A stretch of 64,000 bases of DNA from JADFOI01 sp965218935 (GCA_965218935.1 CBDCMH010000006.1:32160-96159), one strand, 5' to 3'; shown: positions 36,405-44,470, numbered from the stretch's first letter. Notes: a model not told the origin generated them from the sequence alone. Made by a program: numbers and translations.

Positions 36405-36731
36405 TTACAGGCCCAAACTTTTTTTTAGCTTTTGGTTCTCCACTACCGTCTCGGCCACCGCCTTCTTCAAGGCCTCATTCTCCTCCTTCAAGCGACGCAC
36501 CTCACCGGAAGTCGCATTCCGTTGGGTCTCCCGGGTTAGACCGTTTTTGCCCGAATCCAGGAAGGCCTTGGACCACTTGTAGTAGATCGAAGGTTGAATC
36601 CCTTCTTTGCGGCACAGTTCGGTGACGGGAATCTCTCCGCGGAGCCCCTCCAAAACGATGTGGATCTTCTCTTCGGCCGTGAATCTCCGGCGGGTGGCCC
36701 TACGGATCTGTTTGACGACGTCTGTGGTCAT
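36405..36731 (-). CDS. IS3-family transposase OrfA
   Basis: 108 residues. The Tnp_1 helix-turn-helix (RRRFTAEEKIHIVLEGLRG, ELCRKEGIQPSIYYKW) binds the IS ends and is followed by a leucine-zipper coiled coil (EVRRLKEENEALKKAVAETV). AAAGGAGAACGCT precedes ATG 36731. The product ends KLKKSLGL just before orfB. Together with OrfB it should form the active transposase. Confidence 0.85.
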   Translation of the reverse strand: MTTDVVKQIRRATRRRFTAEEKIHIVLEGLRGEIPVTELCRKEGIQPSIYYKWSKAFLDSGKNGLTRETQRNATSGEVRRLKEENEALKKAVAETVVENQKLKKSLGL

Positions 36732-36888
36732 AGCGTTCTCCTTTTGGTTGTGCCATGACCAGCATCGGCTTGCTCTGATGGGCTGTCAAGATCAGCCCTT
36801 TGAGGGGGTGAGATCTCACCCCCTCAAACCTTCCAACTCTCTCTTAACTCTCGGCCCTATGTGTCCCACTTTCGCTGACGGGATACAC

Positions 36889-37029
36889 TACTACCTCATA
36901 TCCCTCGTCGATGTCCTGAGACATTTCTTTCTGCAACGTCGAGGTGCGTGTGGTAGCGAGAAGCAGGTAGTCATATTTTCGAGAGGCTTTCTCCAGCAGT
37001 ACGACGATTTCGGGGCCTCCAAACGCCCC
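36889..37029 (-). pseudogene. Truncated relative of the LLATSKTSTMQ repeat protein, cut by IS3
   Basis: The minus frame reads GAFGGPEIVVLLEKASRKYD, LLLATTRTSTLQKEMSQDID, EGYEVVV and then enters the IS3 right end. This is one unit of the repeat found three times in the protein at 41171-41779 (FGGQEVVIILERDR, LLATSKTSTMQKEL). Both gene ends are missing, and no continuation is found beyond the other side of the IS. Confidence 0.65.
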
Positions 37030-37065
37030 TTAGTTTTCCGAGTCACCATTTCATGAAAGGTTGGG

Positions 37066-38757
37066 CTAGTGAGTTTGCGCGCCTTCAGGCATATGCATTT
37101 GCCACCAGGAGGAGGCACGTTGCTCAGTCCACGGCTGCTCGACCTGGCAGGCAGTCAACAGCTGAGCAATCTCCGCCATGCTCTGTGGCCGTTCGTCCGG
37201 ATCTTTTTCCAAAGATGACATAACCACTTGCTCAAGAGACTCAGGGATCCTGAGTTCCGACCTTTTGGATACAGCTACAGGTGGAGTCTTCGCATGGTTG
37301 ACAATCACTTCCATGGGAGTCTTTCCCTCGAAGACCGGAAGTCCCGTCAACATCCAATAAGCGACACAACCCAGTGAATAGATGTCGCTTCGTTCATCGA
37401 CTTGTCGGTTACCCAGAGCCATCTCCGGAGCCATATAAGCAGGTGTTCCTGTTGTCGAGCCTTCGCGGGTCAGCTTTGCGTCCCCATCGAGGTCCGCATG
37501 GACCCTTTTGACAAGACCAAAATCCAGTACCTTCACAAAGTCACTGCTCAGACCCATACGACTGACGTGCAGGTTTGACGGCTTGATGTCTCGATGAATC
37601 AACCCACGATGGTGGGCCTCAGCTAACGATTGGGCGGCCTGCTCAAGTATCCAAACCGTTCTCTCGGGTGGGAGTGGGCCAAAGCGCTTGACGAGACTCT
37701 CCAGATCCAAACCCTCCAGGTACTCCATGACGTAGTAAAAGACCCCTTCGTCGGTGATGCCAAAGTCGTAGAGTTGGACCGTATGGGCTGAGCGCAAACT
37801 TGCTGTGGCTTGAGCCTCGCGCTCGAACCTCCGTTTGACTGTCCTCATTTCTGTCTCATTTCCGCCACTCAGCATCTCTGCTCGGATTATCTTGATGGCT
37901 GCAGGTCGGGCCAGAAGGGTGTGTTTCGCTTTCCAGACCTCTCCCATGCCGCCGGTTCCGATCTGCTGCTGAAGCTGATACCTGCCCAGTTCCTTCTCTT
38001 TGGCAGCCGTGTGGCGGAGGGTGTGAATGATATGCGCTCCCAAAACAGAAAAAAGGACTCCAATCGCCAGAACCAGCACTGAGTAGCTGAATGGCTCCAT
38101 CTGTCGGGTGTCCGCGGTGATCTGCTCAACCATCGGGTGACCCCGCCATAGATAGATGCTGAGTAGCAGCGGCGTCACAGCCATGGGAGAGATGACTGCT
38201 AAGGCTCGCTGCCAGGTGTTGGGGATAAACATTCCATACAGGACCATCAGGACAAAGAAGCTCTGGGGAATCTGATCGATTGCAACACTCGTGATCACTA
38301 CATCACCCCGCTCAGCGAGCATTACGACGGCGAGATAATGGACCCACGCAAGATAAGCTAGTGAAGTTCCGAAAATCACTAACTCCAGCCATCGCAGCTG
38401 CGTGTGAGAGAAGTCGAGTTGGCTCCGCAGAAGGAGGATGCCTACACCGAGGATGATGAGTGGGGTGATTTGAACCCAAATGAACGAGTACTCAAGCAGG
38501 AGGCTGCGAACAAAGAACAGACTGTGTCCTAAAAGAGACACCGCAGAGATAGCAAGAAGACGCGTTCTCAGAATAGACCGATTCTGGGCAATGAGTTCCT
38601 GAGTTGCAGCCCCCACTAATCCACCGCGACGACAAAAGAGTCTGTGCAGGGGAGTCCGGGAGTCCTCGGGTCGATAGGCTTCCGATTCTACCTCTGAAGG
38701 TACGTTCGTCAGTCCCCGGCTACTTGCAGTACTCGTGTCTTGAACTGATTTGTTCAT
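37066..38757 (-). CDS. Membrane serine/threonine protein kinase, N-terminal sensor-like membrane domain
   Basis: About 563 residues. I use ATG 38757 (MNKSVQDTS) with GGGAAAG upstream. About six membrane spans at residues 85-270 come first, and the cytoplasmic kinase domain (residues 280-545) is C-terminal: IGTGGMGEVWKA, AIKII, HRDIKPSNLHV, DFGLVKR, APEMALG. This membrane-first order is the reverse of usual PknB-type kinases. A paralogue with the same design is at 45152, similar through the kinase part (LYDFG, GLDLESLV, PSNL/IYV). Ligand and substrates unknown. Confidence 0.85.
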   Translation of the reverse strand: MNKSVQDTSTASSRGLTNVPSEVESEAYRPEDSRTPLHRLFCRRGGLVGAATQELIAQNRSILRTRLLAISAVSLLGHSLFFVRSLLLEYSFIWVQITPLIILGVGILLLRSQLDFSHTQLRWLELVIFGTSLAYLAWVHYLAVVMLAERGDVVITSVAIDQIPQSFFVLMVLYGMFIPNTWQRALAVISPMAVTPLLLSIYLWRGHPMVEQITADTRQMEPFSYSVLVLAIGVLFSVLGAHIIHTLRHTAAKEKELGRYQLQQQIGTGGMGEVWKAKHTLLARPAAIKIIRAEMLSGGNETEMRTVKRRFEREAQATASLRSAHTVQLYDFGITDEGVFYYVMEYLEGLDLESLVKRFGPLPPERTVWILEQAAQSLAEAHHRGLIHRDIKPSNLHVSRMGLSSDFVKVLDFGLVKRVHADLDGDAKLTREGSTTGTPAYMAPEMALGNRQVDERSDIYSLGCVAYWMLTGLPVFEGKTPMEVIVNHAKTPPVAVSKRSELRIPESLEQVVMSSLEKDPDERPQSMAEIAQLLTACQVEQPWTEQRASSWWQMHMPEGAQTH

Positions 38758-38902
38758 CGCACTTTCCCATATCCTGGACCGGCTGTTCTCCAGAGTCAAA
38801 TCCTTGTCATTTGCCTTTAGTTCATTCGCCGCCAGAAACAGAAAGACCCGTCGTTTCAGACTCGTCGGCTTAGGTTCGACGGGGTGAAACAGGCTCTAGA
38901 AT

Positions 38903-39184
38903 ATGACAGCAATCAGAGGGAAAGAACGTGTGTTGCTTGGGTCAAGTCTTTCACGCCTGAGCTCCACCACCGGCGTGCGTCAGCCTGCATCCAAGGGTGT
39001 TCTTCGCCGATTGAGTCCAGGTGGCAAGCCAGTTTCCTACCATCTCTATATACTGCGATCCACTCCAAGAGGTTACACCCAGCAGGGCGAACCCATCCCA
39101 CCCAAAGCTTTTGTTCAGTTTGAGAAAGTGACACTGATGGTGGATGAGAGGATGAAGTGGGAGAGGGTTGAGGAACCAAGTTGA
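38903..39184 (+). CDS. Uncertain small hypothetical protein or gene relic
   Basis: 93 codons. The second half has protein-like composition (SYHLYILRSTPRGYTQQGEP, KAFVQFEKVTLMVDE). No ribosome site is evident and no family is recognised. The opposite strand is also open over the same span, so chance is a real possibility. Confidence 0.25.
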   Translation: MTAIRGKERVLLGSSLSRLSSTTGVRQPASKGVLRRLSPGGKPVSYHLYILRSTPRGYTQQGEPIPPKAFVQFEKVTLMVDERMKWERVEEPS

Positions 39185-39204
39185 ATCCGGGATTGACTTG
39201 CCCG

Positions 39205-39396
39205 CTATTTTTTCTTTTTTGCTCGTTTTCCGGTCATGGGATCTATATTAAAAAAAACACCGGCTTCCAATCCTTCTTCGACTCTTTCTTTAGAGATAAA
39301 GGCCAGAGGCAGGCCATGAACGAGCTGCCGTACGTTGGAAGATTGTCGCCGGTCAGTGACAACACAAAGACCGAGAACGTGGCGATTTAGCCCCTT
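39205..39396 (-). pseudogene. Possible C-terminal gene fragment
   Basis: Open minus frame without a start: VLGLCVVTDRRQSSNVRQLV, GLPLAFISKERVEEGLEAGV, FFNIDPMTGKR, lysine-rich end and stop at 39205. The composition resembles a periplasmic-binding-like C-terminus, but I cannot name a family. Preceded by an in-frame stop, so it is a relic if anything. Confidence 0.25.
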
Positions 39397-39508
39397 TTTT
39401 TACTCAAAATCTGCACCCTATACGCACCCGGGACTCTGAACAAGGGTTCTGGGTGCTTTTTCTGTCCCTCTCTTCTGTCCCCTTTTAAGAGACTTATATT
39501 TCCCTGCC

Positions 39509-39543
39509 TGTCATACGAAACCCTTGCCTGGAGCGACTAATAG
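39509..39543 (+). promoter_or_regulatory. ECF-sigma-like promoter block of the microORF-protease cassette
   Basis: TGTCATACGAA at 39509 and CGACTAATAG at 39534. The same two blocks, one base closer, precede the degenerate copy at 32239. The pattern TGTCA plus CGAC resembles ECF-type -35/-10 elements; the sigma factor is not known. Confidence 0.4.
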
Positions 39544-39558
39544 GGCAAGGAAAACGAA

Positions 39559-39627
39559 ATGAAAGAACTTGAAACCACAACTGACCGGGTCTTTGAAGGA
39601 CTCAACAGCATTCTTTGGAGTGACTGA
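39559..39627 (+). CDS. MicroORF (22 codons) translationally coupled to the protease gene
   Basis: ATG 39559 follows GCAAGGAAAACGAA. The peptide is MKELETTTDRVFEGLNSILW then SD, and its TGA overlaps the next ATG (TGATG at 39625). A second copy at 32288-32362 keeps the last 13 residues and the DNA exactly while the N-terminus differs. A coupling leader or a small peptide gene are both possible. Confidence 0.5.
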   Translation: MKELETTTDRVFEGLNSILWSD

Positions 39628-40163
39628 TGCTCTATTTAGCTCTGATGAACCTCATCTTATTCATGAGCCCTCTGGAAAGGGAAGTCGACCGTACCGTGGA
39701 CGAGTATCTATCCGAACTCAATCTGGCCTCGACCCGATACGACGTTGTCCTCTCGAATCAGGAGTCACAGGGGGTCGCAGTGGTTCACTGGGTTGAAGCC
39801 GGCAAGGATTTGGCGGTATTTTTCTTTGACCGAGAGCTGCTTCTTCAGTTATCGAGGCAGGAGAGAAAGGTATTGATCGCCCATGAAGTGGGTCATCTGG
39901 CTCCCCAGTGTCGATTGGGTGGGAGCAGAATCTTTCGCGAGATATGCGCCGACCAGATCGCTTCCCAGCTCGTTCCTATCGAGGATGTAGCCACCATGCT
40001 TGCCAAATCCATTTTCATGTTCCCCTACTATCCAGCACGGGAGGAGTTTATGTTCCGGCTGGCCATGATCCAGGAAGAGAGACACGCGACCGTGGAAATG
40101 GAACCCACCATCGCCCGATCCTTGGAGCCTCCGCCACAGGATGCCTGGATCCACTGTGACTGA
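39627..40163 (+). CDS. Small zinc-metalloprotease-like protein (HEVGH)
   Basis: 178 residues. The start overlaps the microORF stop. The zinc motif is LIAHEVGHLAP, with a possible third ligand (Glu or Asp) in FREICADQIASQLV about 20 residues on, as in M48-like or gluzincin enzymes. The N-terminus has a hydrophobic stretch (MLYLALMNLILFMSP) that may be a weak signal or anchor. It lacks the membrane helices of HtpX. Substrate unknown. A MITE-like repeat follows 43 bases downstream. Confidence 0.6.
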   Translation: MLYLALMNLILFMSPLEREVDRTVDEYLSELNLASTRYDVVLSNQESQGVAVVHWVEAGKDLAVFFFDRELLLQLSRQERKVLIAHEVGHLAPQCRLGGSRIFREICADQIASQLVPIEDVATMLAKSIFMFPYYPAREEFMFRLAMIQEERHATVEMEPTIARSLEPPPQDAWIHCD

Positions 40164-40205
40164 CCCCCACCTCCCTGACAGAATCTTGCAGTACGTTCAG
40201 GAGGC

Positions 40206-40308
40206 CAGGGTACCCGCTTGCGGGTCGGGGGCACCCGCGCTTGCGGGTCGCACAGACAGGGCGGATGATTTTGCCCCTGCAGTAGAGAATTTATGCATGA
40301 TTCCGGCT
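40206..40308 (-). repeat. MITE-like family, copy C (one half, reversed)
   Basis: Contains GGGTACCCGCTTGCGGGTCG and, at its right end, TTATGCATGATTCCGGCT, both found reversed in copy A at 6067-6150. Only one inverted end is present. Confidence 0.65.
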
Positions 40309-40320
40309 AAACTGCAGGAA

Positions 40321-40758
40321 ATGGGCAAAGAAAAGCGGTCCCCCTGGTGGAACGAAGGAATTCGCTTTGAGTGTCAGCAATCGGGCAATTGCTGTACCTC
40401 TCGTGGTGAATACGGCTACGTCTATCTCACACGGAAAGATCGGAAAAACCTTGCTGAGTTTTTCAAGATGACCACTCGTGAGTTCACAAAAGAGTACTGT
40501 GCTCGAACCGATGGGTATGATCACTTGGTTGAAAACGGAAGTCCCGACTGTATTTACCTTTCCGAGAAGAAGTGCACCGTCTATGAAGCCCGCCCCACTC
40601 AGTGCCGAACCTGGCCTTTTTGGCCTGAAAACATGAGCGCCAAAAAATGGAATGACAATATTCAGTCTTTTTGTCCTGGGGTCGGCAAAGGGAAACTCCA
40701 TTCAGCAGAATCCATCTGCAAACAGATAGAAAAGCAAAAAAAGGCCGACTCGGAGTAG
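40321..40758 (+). CDS. YkgJ family cysteine-cluster protein
   Basis: 145 residues from ATG 40321 (GCAGGAA upstream). Cysteine groups are CQQSGNCC, CIYLSEKKC, RPTQCRTWPFWP, FCPG and SICKQI, which match the YkgJ (UPF0153) family. These proteins are predicted to bind zinc or an iron-sulfur centre through the clustered cysteines; the cellular role is not established. The upstream 110 bases are occupied by the MITE-like repeat, which may carry its promoter. hspQ follows on the same strand after 72 bases. Confidence 0.85.
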   Translation: MGKEKRSPWWNEGIRFECQQSGNCCTSRGEYGYVYLTRKDRKNLAEFFKMTTREFTKEYCARTDGYDHLVENGSPDCIYLSEKKCTVYEARPTQCRTWPFWPENMSAKKWNDNIQSFCPGVGKGKLHSAESICKQIEKQKKADSE

Positions 40759-40830
40759 AGAGTGGGTTCAGGTTCTCAAAAGTTCGGCCTTATTGCCGGC
40801 ACTCGTGCTAATATTGCTGGCTCAAGGCTT

Positions 40831-41142
40831 ATGACTGAGACCACCTGTAAGTTTTCCATTGGTCAGCTTGTCCATCATCTGCTCTTTGACTATCGAGGAG
40901 TCATTGTCGATGTCGATGCGACCTTTCAGGGCGCTGCGGAATGGTATGAGCAAATGGCCCAAAGCCGCCCCCCTAAGGACGAGCCCTGGTACCATGTCCT
41001 GGTTGACCAGGCAGAACATACGACTTACGTAGCGGAAAGAAACCTTGAGATGGATGAACGGCACGACCCCATAGAACATCCCCTGCGTGACCACTTTTTC
41101 AGCGATTTCAAAAACGGGCAGTACATCTGCAAGCTGCATTGA
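40831..41142 (+). CDS. hspQ: HspQ-like hemimethylated-DNA-binding/heat-shock protein
   Basis: 103 residues from ATG 40831, the normal length of HspQ. The signature reads KFSIGQLVHHLLFDYRGVIV, then DEPWYHVLVD and TYVAERNLEMD, with H-P-hydrophobic near the end. In E. coli HspQ (YccV) binds hemimethylated oriC DNA in vitro and acts as a specificity factor for the Lon protease. Converges with the repeat protein at 41171. Confidence 0.85.
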   Translation: MTETTCKFSIGQLVHHLLFDYRGVIVDVDATFQGAAEWYEQMAQSRPPKDEPWYHVLVDQAEHTTYVAERNLEMDERHDPIEHPLRDHFFSDFKNGQYICKLH

Positions 41143-41170
41143 ACTCGCGGATCGCTACTCGAAATCTTTC

Positions 41171-41779
41171 CTACCGATCCACCTGCCTGCGGAGAATCGA
41201 AACCAGTTCAGCGCCTCCGAAACGAGTAGTACCCACGGTGAACCCCACAAATTCGAAACCTGTGTCCCCGGCCTCGGTTAATTCCTTCTGCATGGTTGAG
41301 GTTTTACTGGTGGCCAGGAGCTTGTATTCGTAATGTGAGGATGGCTTATTGCGGTCGCGCTCCAGAATAATAACCACCTCTTGTCCGCCAAATTGGGTCT
41401 TGAACACCGTCTGGCCCCGGTACTCGAACCCTTCATCTCCAGCCGCCTGGAGTTCCTTCTGCATGGTCGAGGTCTTTGAAGTCGCCAGAAGCTCATATTG
41501 GTAATCGCCCTCGTTCGGCTTGTCCCGATCTCTGGACGTCACCACCACCACTTCGGACCCCCCGAAAGCGGTCTCACCACCCATTACCCCGGCAAAGCGA
41601 AAACCTGCCTCGCCCGCTTCATTCATTTCTTCTTGCATGGTTGAGGTTTTACTGGTGGCCAGCAAACGGTATTCATACTGCTGGTTTGAGGCGACAGCGC
41701 CGTCCCCTTTTTCCTGTGACAGGACGATGCTGGTGGAAAGGACAAGCAGGAAAGCGGGAAAAAGGTAAAGTCTGGGCAT
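41171..41779 (-). CDS. Secreted protein made of three tandem ~55-residue repeats
   Basis: 202 residues from ATG 41779 with GGGAG five bases upstream. Signal peptide MPRLYLFPAFLLVLSTSIVL. The mature protein is three units, each with YxYxLLATSKTSTMQ, an E-x-G-F segment and FGGxEVV, then R-D-R-x-K: units begin near EYRLLATSKT, YQYELLATSKT and YEYKLLATSKT. I do not recognise the family; the size and strand-helix-strand pattern recall DUF4177-like small folds. A truncated relative lies at 36889-37029, cut by IS3. Expected location is the periplasm. Confidence 0.7.
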   Translation of the reverse strand: MPRLYLFPAFLLVLSTSIVLSQEKGDGAVASNQQYEYRLLATSKTSTMQEEMNEAGEAGFRFAGVMGGETAFGGSEVVVVTSRDRDKPNEGDYQYELLATSKTSTMQKELQAAGDEGFEYRGQTVFKTQFGGQEVVIILERDRNKPSSHYEYKLLATSKTSTMQKELTEAGDTGFEFVGFTVGTTRFGGAELVSILRRQVDR

Positions 41780-41864
41780 GGCATCTCCCTTATATTGTGT
41801 TCTCATTTATTGTGTTCTCATTCTCAAGGGTTTAGATGATCCCCAGTTAGAAGGGTTGCAGGAG

Positions 41865-42530
41865 TCACCCACTCATCTGCTTACGGAGACTCTCGATGCT
41901 CATGCTGGTGGGTTTGACCTCGATGGCGTGAAAGACACCGAAGCAGTACTGCTTGCTTGAAACAACCTCCAAGTTCGCCTCTCCGACCAGCCCCAGAATG
42001 TGTCTGTTCCAGTTGCAGCCAAAGCGTTTAGCGTGCTTAGTGGCTTTCTTGTCCTGCCATCGGGCCAATCCCTGCTTGCTGCTTCGGCCATGTTCGAGAA
42101 GAAGCATCCGGCCGTTGGGTTTGCACACGCGGGCCATCTCGCGAAGAGCTTGTACCGGTTGTGTCAACGTGCACAAGCTCAAGGAGTCTACGACTGTGTC
42201 GAAGGCGTTGTCCGGAAAGGCAAGTCTTTCGGCATCCATCTCCTGTATGGAGATCTCGAGCCTTTGCTTGCGAGCCTTCTGTGAAGCGATCTTCAGCATC
42301 GCACGGCTCAAATCGATCAGGGTGATCTTACAATCTTTGGGGTAGTGACGGAGGTTGTTTCCCGTCCCGGCAGCCACCTCCAGAACATCTCCCGAGGCCT
42401 TTCGGAAAAGGCTCTTCCTGATCCGCCTGACTCCAAGGAGTTCAGGGATCTTTTCCAGGATGTCGTACCAGGTAGCATATTTATTGTAGTTGTCCGTGAT
42501 TTCTTCTTTGGAGAGTCTATTTAAAGGCAT
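41865..42530 (-). CDS. SAM-dependent methyltransferase, class I (UbiE/PmtA-like)
   Basis: 221 residues. Motif I is VLEVAAGTGNNLRHYP, the SAM acidic residue is in ITLIDLSRAML, motif post-I MDAERLAFPDNAFDTVVDSL, and motif III region NGRMLLLEHGRSS. N-terminal YNKYATWYDILEK is shared with UbiE and phospholipid N-methyltransferases. The substrate may be a lipid or small molecule. No operon partners: the upstream gene is divergent. Confidence 0.85.
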   Translation of the reverse strand: MPLNRLSKEEITDNYNKYATWYDILEKIPELLGVRRIRKSLFRKASGDVLEVAAGTGNNLRHYPKDCKITLIDLSRAMLKIASQKARKQRLEISIQEMDAERLAFPDNAFDTVVDSLSLCTLTQPVQALREMARVCKPNGRMLLLEHGRSSKQGLARWQDKKATKHAKRFGCNWNRHILGLVGEANLEVVSSKQYCFGVFHAIEVKPTSMSIESLRKQMSG

Positions 42531-42794
42531 AAGAAGGCCACTGGCATTCTAGTTGAGCGCGCTTTCTGGAGCAAAGTGTTAATTGTAGTTGACACAAATA
42601 GGTTAAGTATCCTTTGATGTCCGGGTCTCCAGTGCACCCCTAGTAGTCCCGTTAAGTTATTTAGCTACAGTATGTTAAGAATGTTTCCGTGTGCGTGACG
42701 GGGCCCCATGCAGGGGTTGGCATGCAATGTGCTTCAAATGCAGGCCTGAGGCGAAGAACACGTGCGCTCCTTTGAAGGGGAGAGGGGATCAAGC

Positions 42795-44390
42795 ATGAGT
42801 GAAACTGAGTTCAGGCTTCGTTCCGAAGAGGATGCTTCTGCCGCTGAAACTGGCGTAGAACTTCCTACCGAAGATATTTCTACTACCGAAGATATTCCGA
42901 CTACCGGAGATATTCCGACTACCGGAGATATTCCCACTACTGAGGATATTCCTACTACCGGGGATATTCCTACTACCGGGGATATTCCTACTACCGGGGA
43001 TATTCCTACTACCGGGGATATTCCTACTACCGGGGATATTCCTACTACCGGGGATATTCCTACTACCGGGGATATTCCTACTAGTGAGGATGTTCCTACT
43101 ACCGAAGATATTCCTACTGCAACAGAGTTTAGGCTCCAGGCAGACGATCCTCCCGTAGCCCAAGCAGCTCCTTCTGTAGTTTTGGGGCTGGAGAAAAGAA
43201 CCTGCCCCTCCTGCAACCAGGAAAATGAGATCGCACGCGAATTCTGCTGGGCCTGCCATACAACTCTCGTCGCTCAAGGGTCAGGGAACGGCATAGCCCC
43301 GCAGCCCGAGCCAAACATTCCTCCCGTACAGGACTCTCCTCAAACATCGGACCTTCCTCAGGAACCCGAGATGCCCCAGGAACCGGATGTTCCTCAAACA
43401 GAAGACATACCGCAGCCACAAGAAACTCCTCCGGCACAGGACATTCCCGCCTCTATGGGCCCACGTGAAGAATCCGACCGCAGGGAAGATGCCTTTGTAG
43501 ATTATGGACCCTCGGTGAAGCTGGCTTACACTCCCAGCGGACAGAAGGGGAACCCTTCCACTCTCTTATTTCATGGTGCAAGCGGCTTTCTGGTGGGGTT
43601 GTTCAAAGCAGCACTCGTGCTGGCTGCTGCGGTGGCGGTCAACATCGTCCACAATCTGCTACCGGTCTTCTTTTTCGTACTTCCTTTGGTCATCGTTGGA
43701 CTCATGCTGATTGCCCCTGCTTTTGTGGGGATGGCTGTGGGAGACAATGTCTCGAAAGGGGTTCTGGGATCCAAGTGCCGCGTGCCCGGACAAGCAGGCT
43801 TCATCGCATTCCTGAGTACCGTGGGTGGGCTGATGCTGTTCGTGGTCATTGCCCAGGGTTTGACGACACCCGGCGAATCCTTTCTGTATGACAAGATGAT
43901 CTGGTTTATTCGCCTCATGGTCGGTGGAAGCGTGAGTTTCGACTGGCTTGCGGAGCCGGAGGCAATCGGGTCGGTGTATGAGGGGATCATTTTAATCCTG
44001 CTGGGGCTCAGCGCGCTGGTGGGAGCGGGACTCGGCTACCATACCGCCAGTGAGACGGTGCGTTCGGTGCCCTTTTGTGAAGCCTGCGGAAAGCATATGG
44101 AACCCGTTCCTCTGTGGAGCGTTTCCCCGCTCAAGGCTCAGCAGGCCATCAACGCCTTCCAATCCATGAATTACAACGAGATCGCCCATATACCCCAATG
44201 CAGGATGTTCGACAACTTCGTCTCCGTTGACGTGTGGTCCTGCACCTGCGACTCCAAATCGATTCTGGAACTGGTGGGACATGGCGTCGAGCCCCCCGAG
44301 GAAGAGGGTGACGATCCCACCGTGCAGGATCCTGTGCGCATTTTCTCCAGGCCCCTTACTCCTGAGCAGCTTTCTCACATCAAACTGTAG
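42795..44390 (+). CDS. Zinc-ribbon membrane protein with 18-bp minisatellite
   Basis: 531 residues from ATG 42795 with GAGAGGGG upstream. Residues 24-107 are 14 hexapeptide units, mostly TTGDIP. A zinc ribbon follows (TCPSCNQENEIAREFCWACH), then a second Pro/Gln/Glu-rich linker with looser repeats (PQEPEMPQEPDVPQTEDIPQ). About five membrane spans fill residues 265-420, and the C-terminal soluble part has a further CEACGKHMEP site. I do not recognise the family. The charged repeat likely forms an extended linker facing the cytoplasm, as the zinc ribbon suggests. It stands alone. Confidence 0.7.
   Translation: MSETEFRLRSEEDASAAETGVELPTEDISTTEDIPTTGDIPTTGDIPTTEDIPTTGDIPTTGDIPTTGDIPTTGDIPTTGDIPTTGDIPTTGDIPTSEDVPTTEDIPTATEFRLQADDPPVAQAAPSVVLGLEKRTCPSCNQENEIAREFCWACHTTLVAQGSGNGIAPQPEPNIPPVQDSPQTSDLPQEPEMPQEPDVPQTEDIPQPQETPPAQDIPASMGPREESDRREDAFVDYGPSVKLAYTPSGQKGNPSTLLFHGASGFLVGLFKAALVLAAAVAVNIVHNLLPVFFFVLPLVIVGLMLIAPAFVGMAVGDNVSKGVLGSKCRVPGQAGFIAFLSTVGGLMLFVVIAQGLTTPGESFLYDKMIWFIRLMVGGSVSFDWLAEPEAIGSVYEGIILILLGLSALVGAGLGYHTASETVRSVPFCEACGKHMEPVPLWSVSPLKAQQAINAFQSMNYNEIAHIPQCRMFDNFVSVDVWSCTCDSKSILELVGHGVEPPEEEGDDPTVQDPVRIFSRPLTPEQLSHIKL
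42864..43115 (+). repeat. In-frame minisatellite, 14 units of 18 bp
   Basis: Typical unit ACTACCGGGGATATTCCT. Seven consecutive units (about 42972-43079) encode TTGDIP with almost no base change; the outer units are diverged (GAAGATATTTCT, GAGGATGTTCCT). Confidence 0.93.
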
Positions 44391-44396
44391 CGCCTC

Positions 44397-44470
44397 GCTA
44401 CGCGCGCGTGACTTCGTGCTGTCGTGACTCCGCGCTGTCGCTTGTCAGTTGTCAGCTGTCAGTTGTCAGC
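44397..44470 (-). repeat. Octad plus heptad array, instance 3
   Basis: CGTGCTGT, CGTGACTC, CGCGCTGT (8-bp steps) then AGTTGTC, AGCTGTC, AGTTGTC (7-bp steps). It runs from the stop of the zinc-ribbon gene into the coding end of the methyltransferase on the other strand. Confidence 0.65.

Larger units (their letters stand above)
35345..36888 (-). mobile_element. IS3-family insertion sequence
   Basis: About 1544 bp. Ends are imperfect inverted repeats: GTGTACGTCTTCAGCGAGAA on the left and, reversed, GTGTATCCCGTCAGCGAAAG on the right, both followed within a few bases by TGGGACA. No target duplication is seen, in line with a deletion at one side. Confidence 0.8.

Noticed and set aside
24351..42530. 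Integrated genomic island at tRNA-Pro with integrase
   Set aside because: The region is accessory-rich, but no tyrosine recombinase and no repeat of the tRNA 3' end was found at the far side.
42585..42610. TTGACA near 42588 as a sigma-70 promoter for the zinc-ribbon gene
   Set aside because: No -10 box at 16-18 bases; the nearest TATCCT is only 13 bases away and the start is 190 bases downstream.
42864..43115. CRISPR array
   Set aside because: Units are directly tandem with no spacers and lie in frame in a gene. No cas genes or spaced repeats were seen anywhere in the window.
42734..43277. Long open frames on the minus strand over the minisatellite (SVVGISPVVGIS and RNIPGSRNIPGS types)
   Set aside because: An 18-bp repeat without stops in any frame opens all frames. 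The plus frame alone has a ribosome site and a zinc ribbon.
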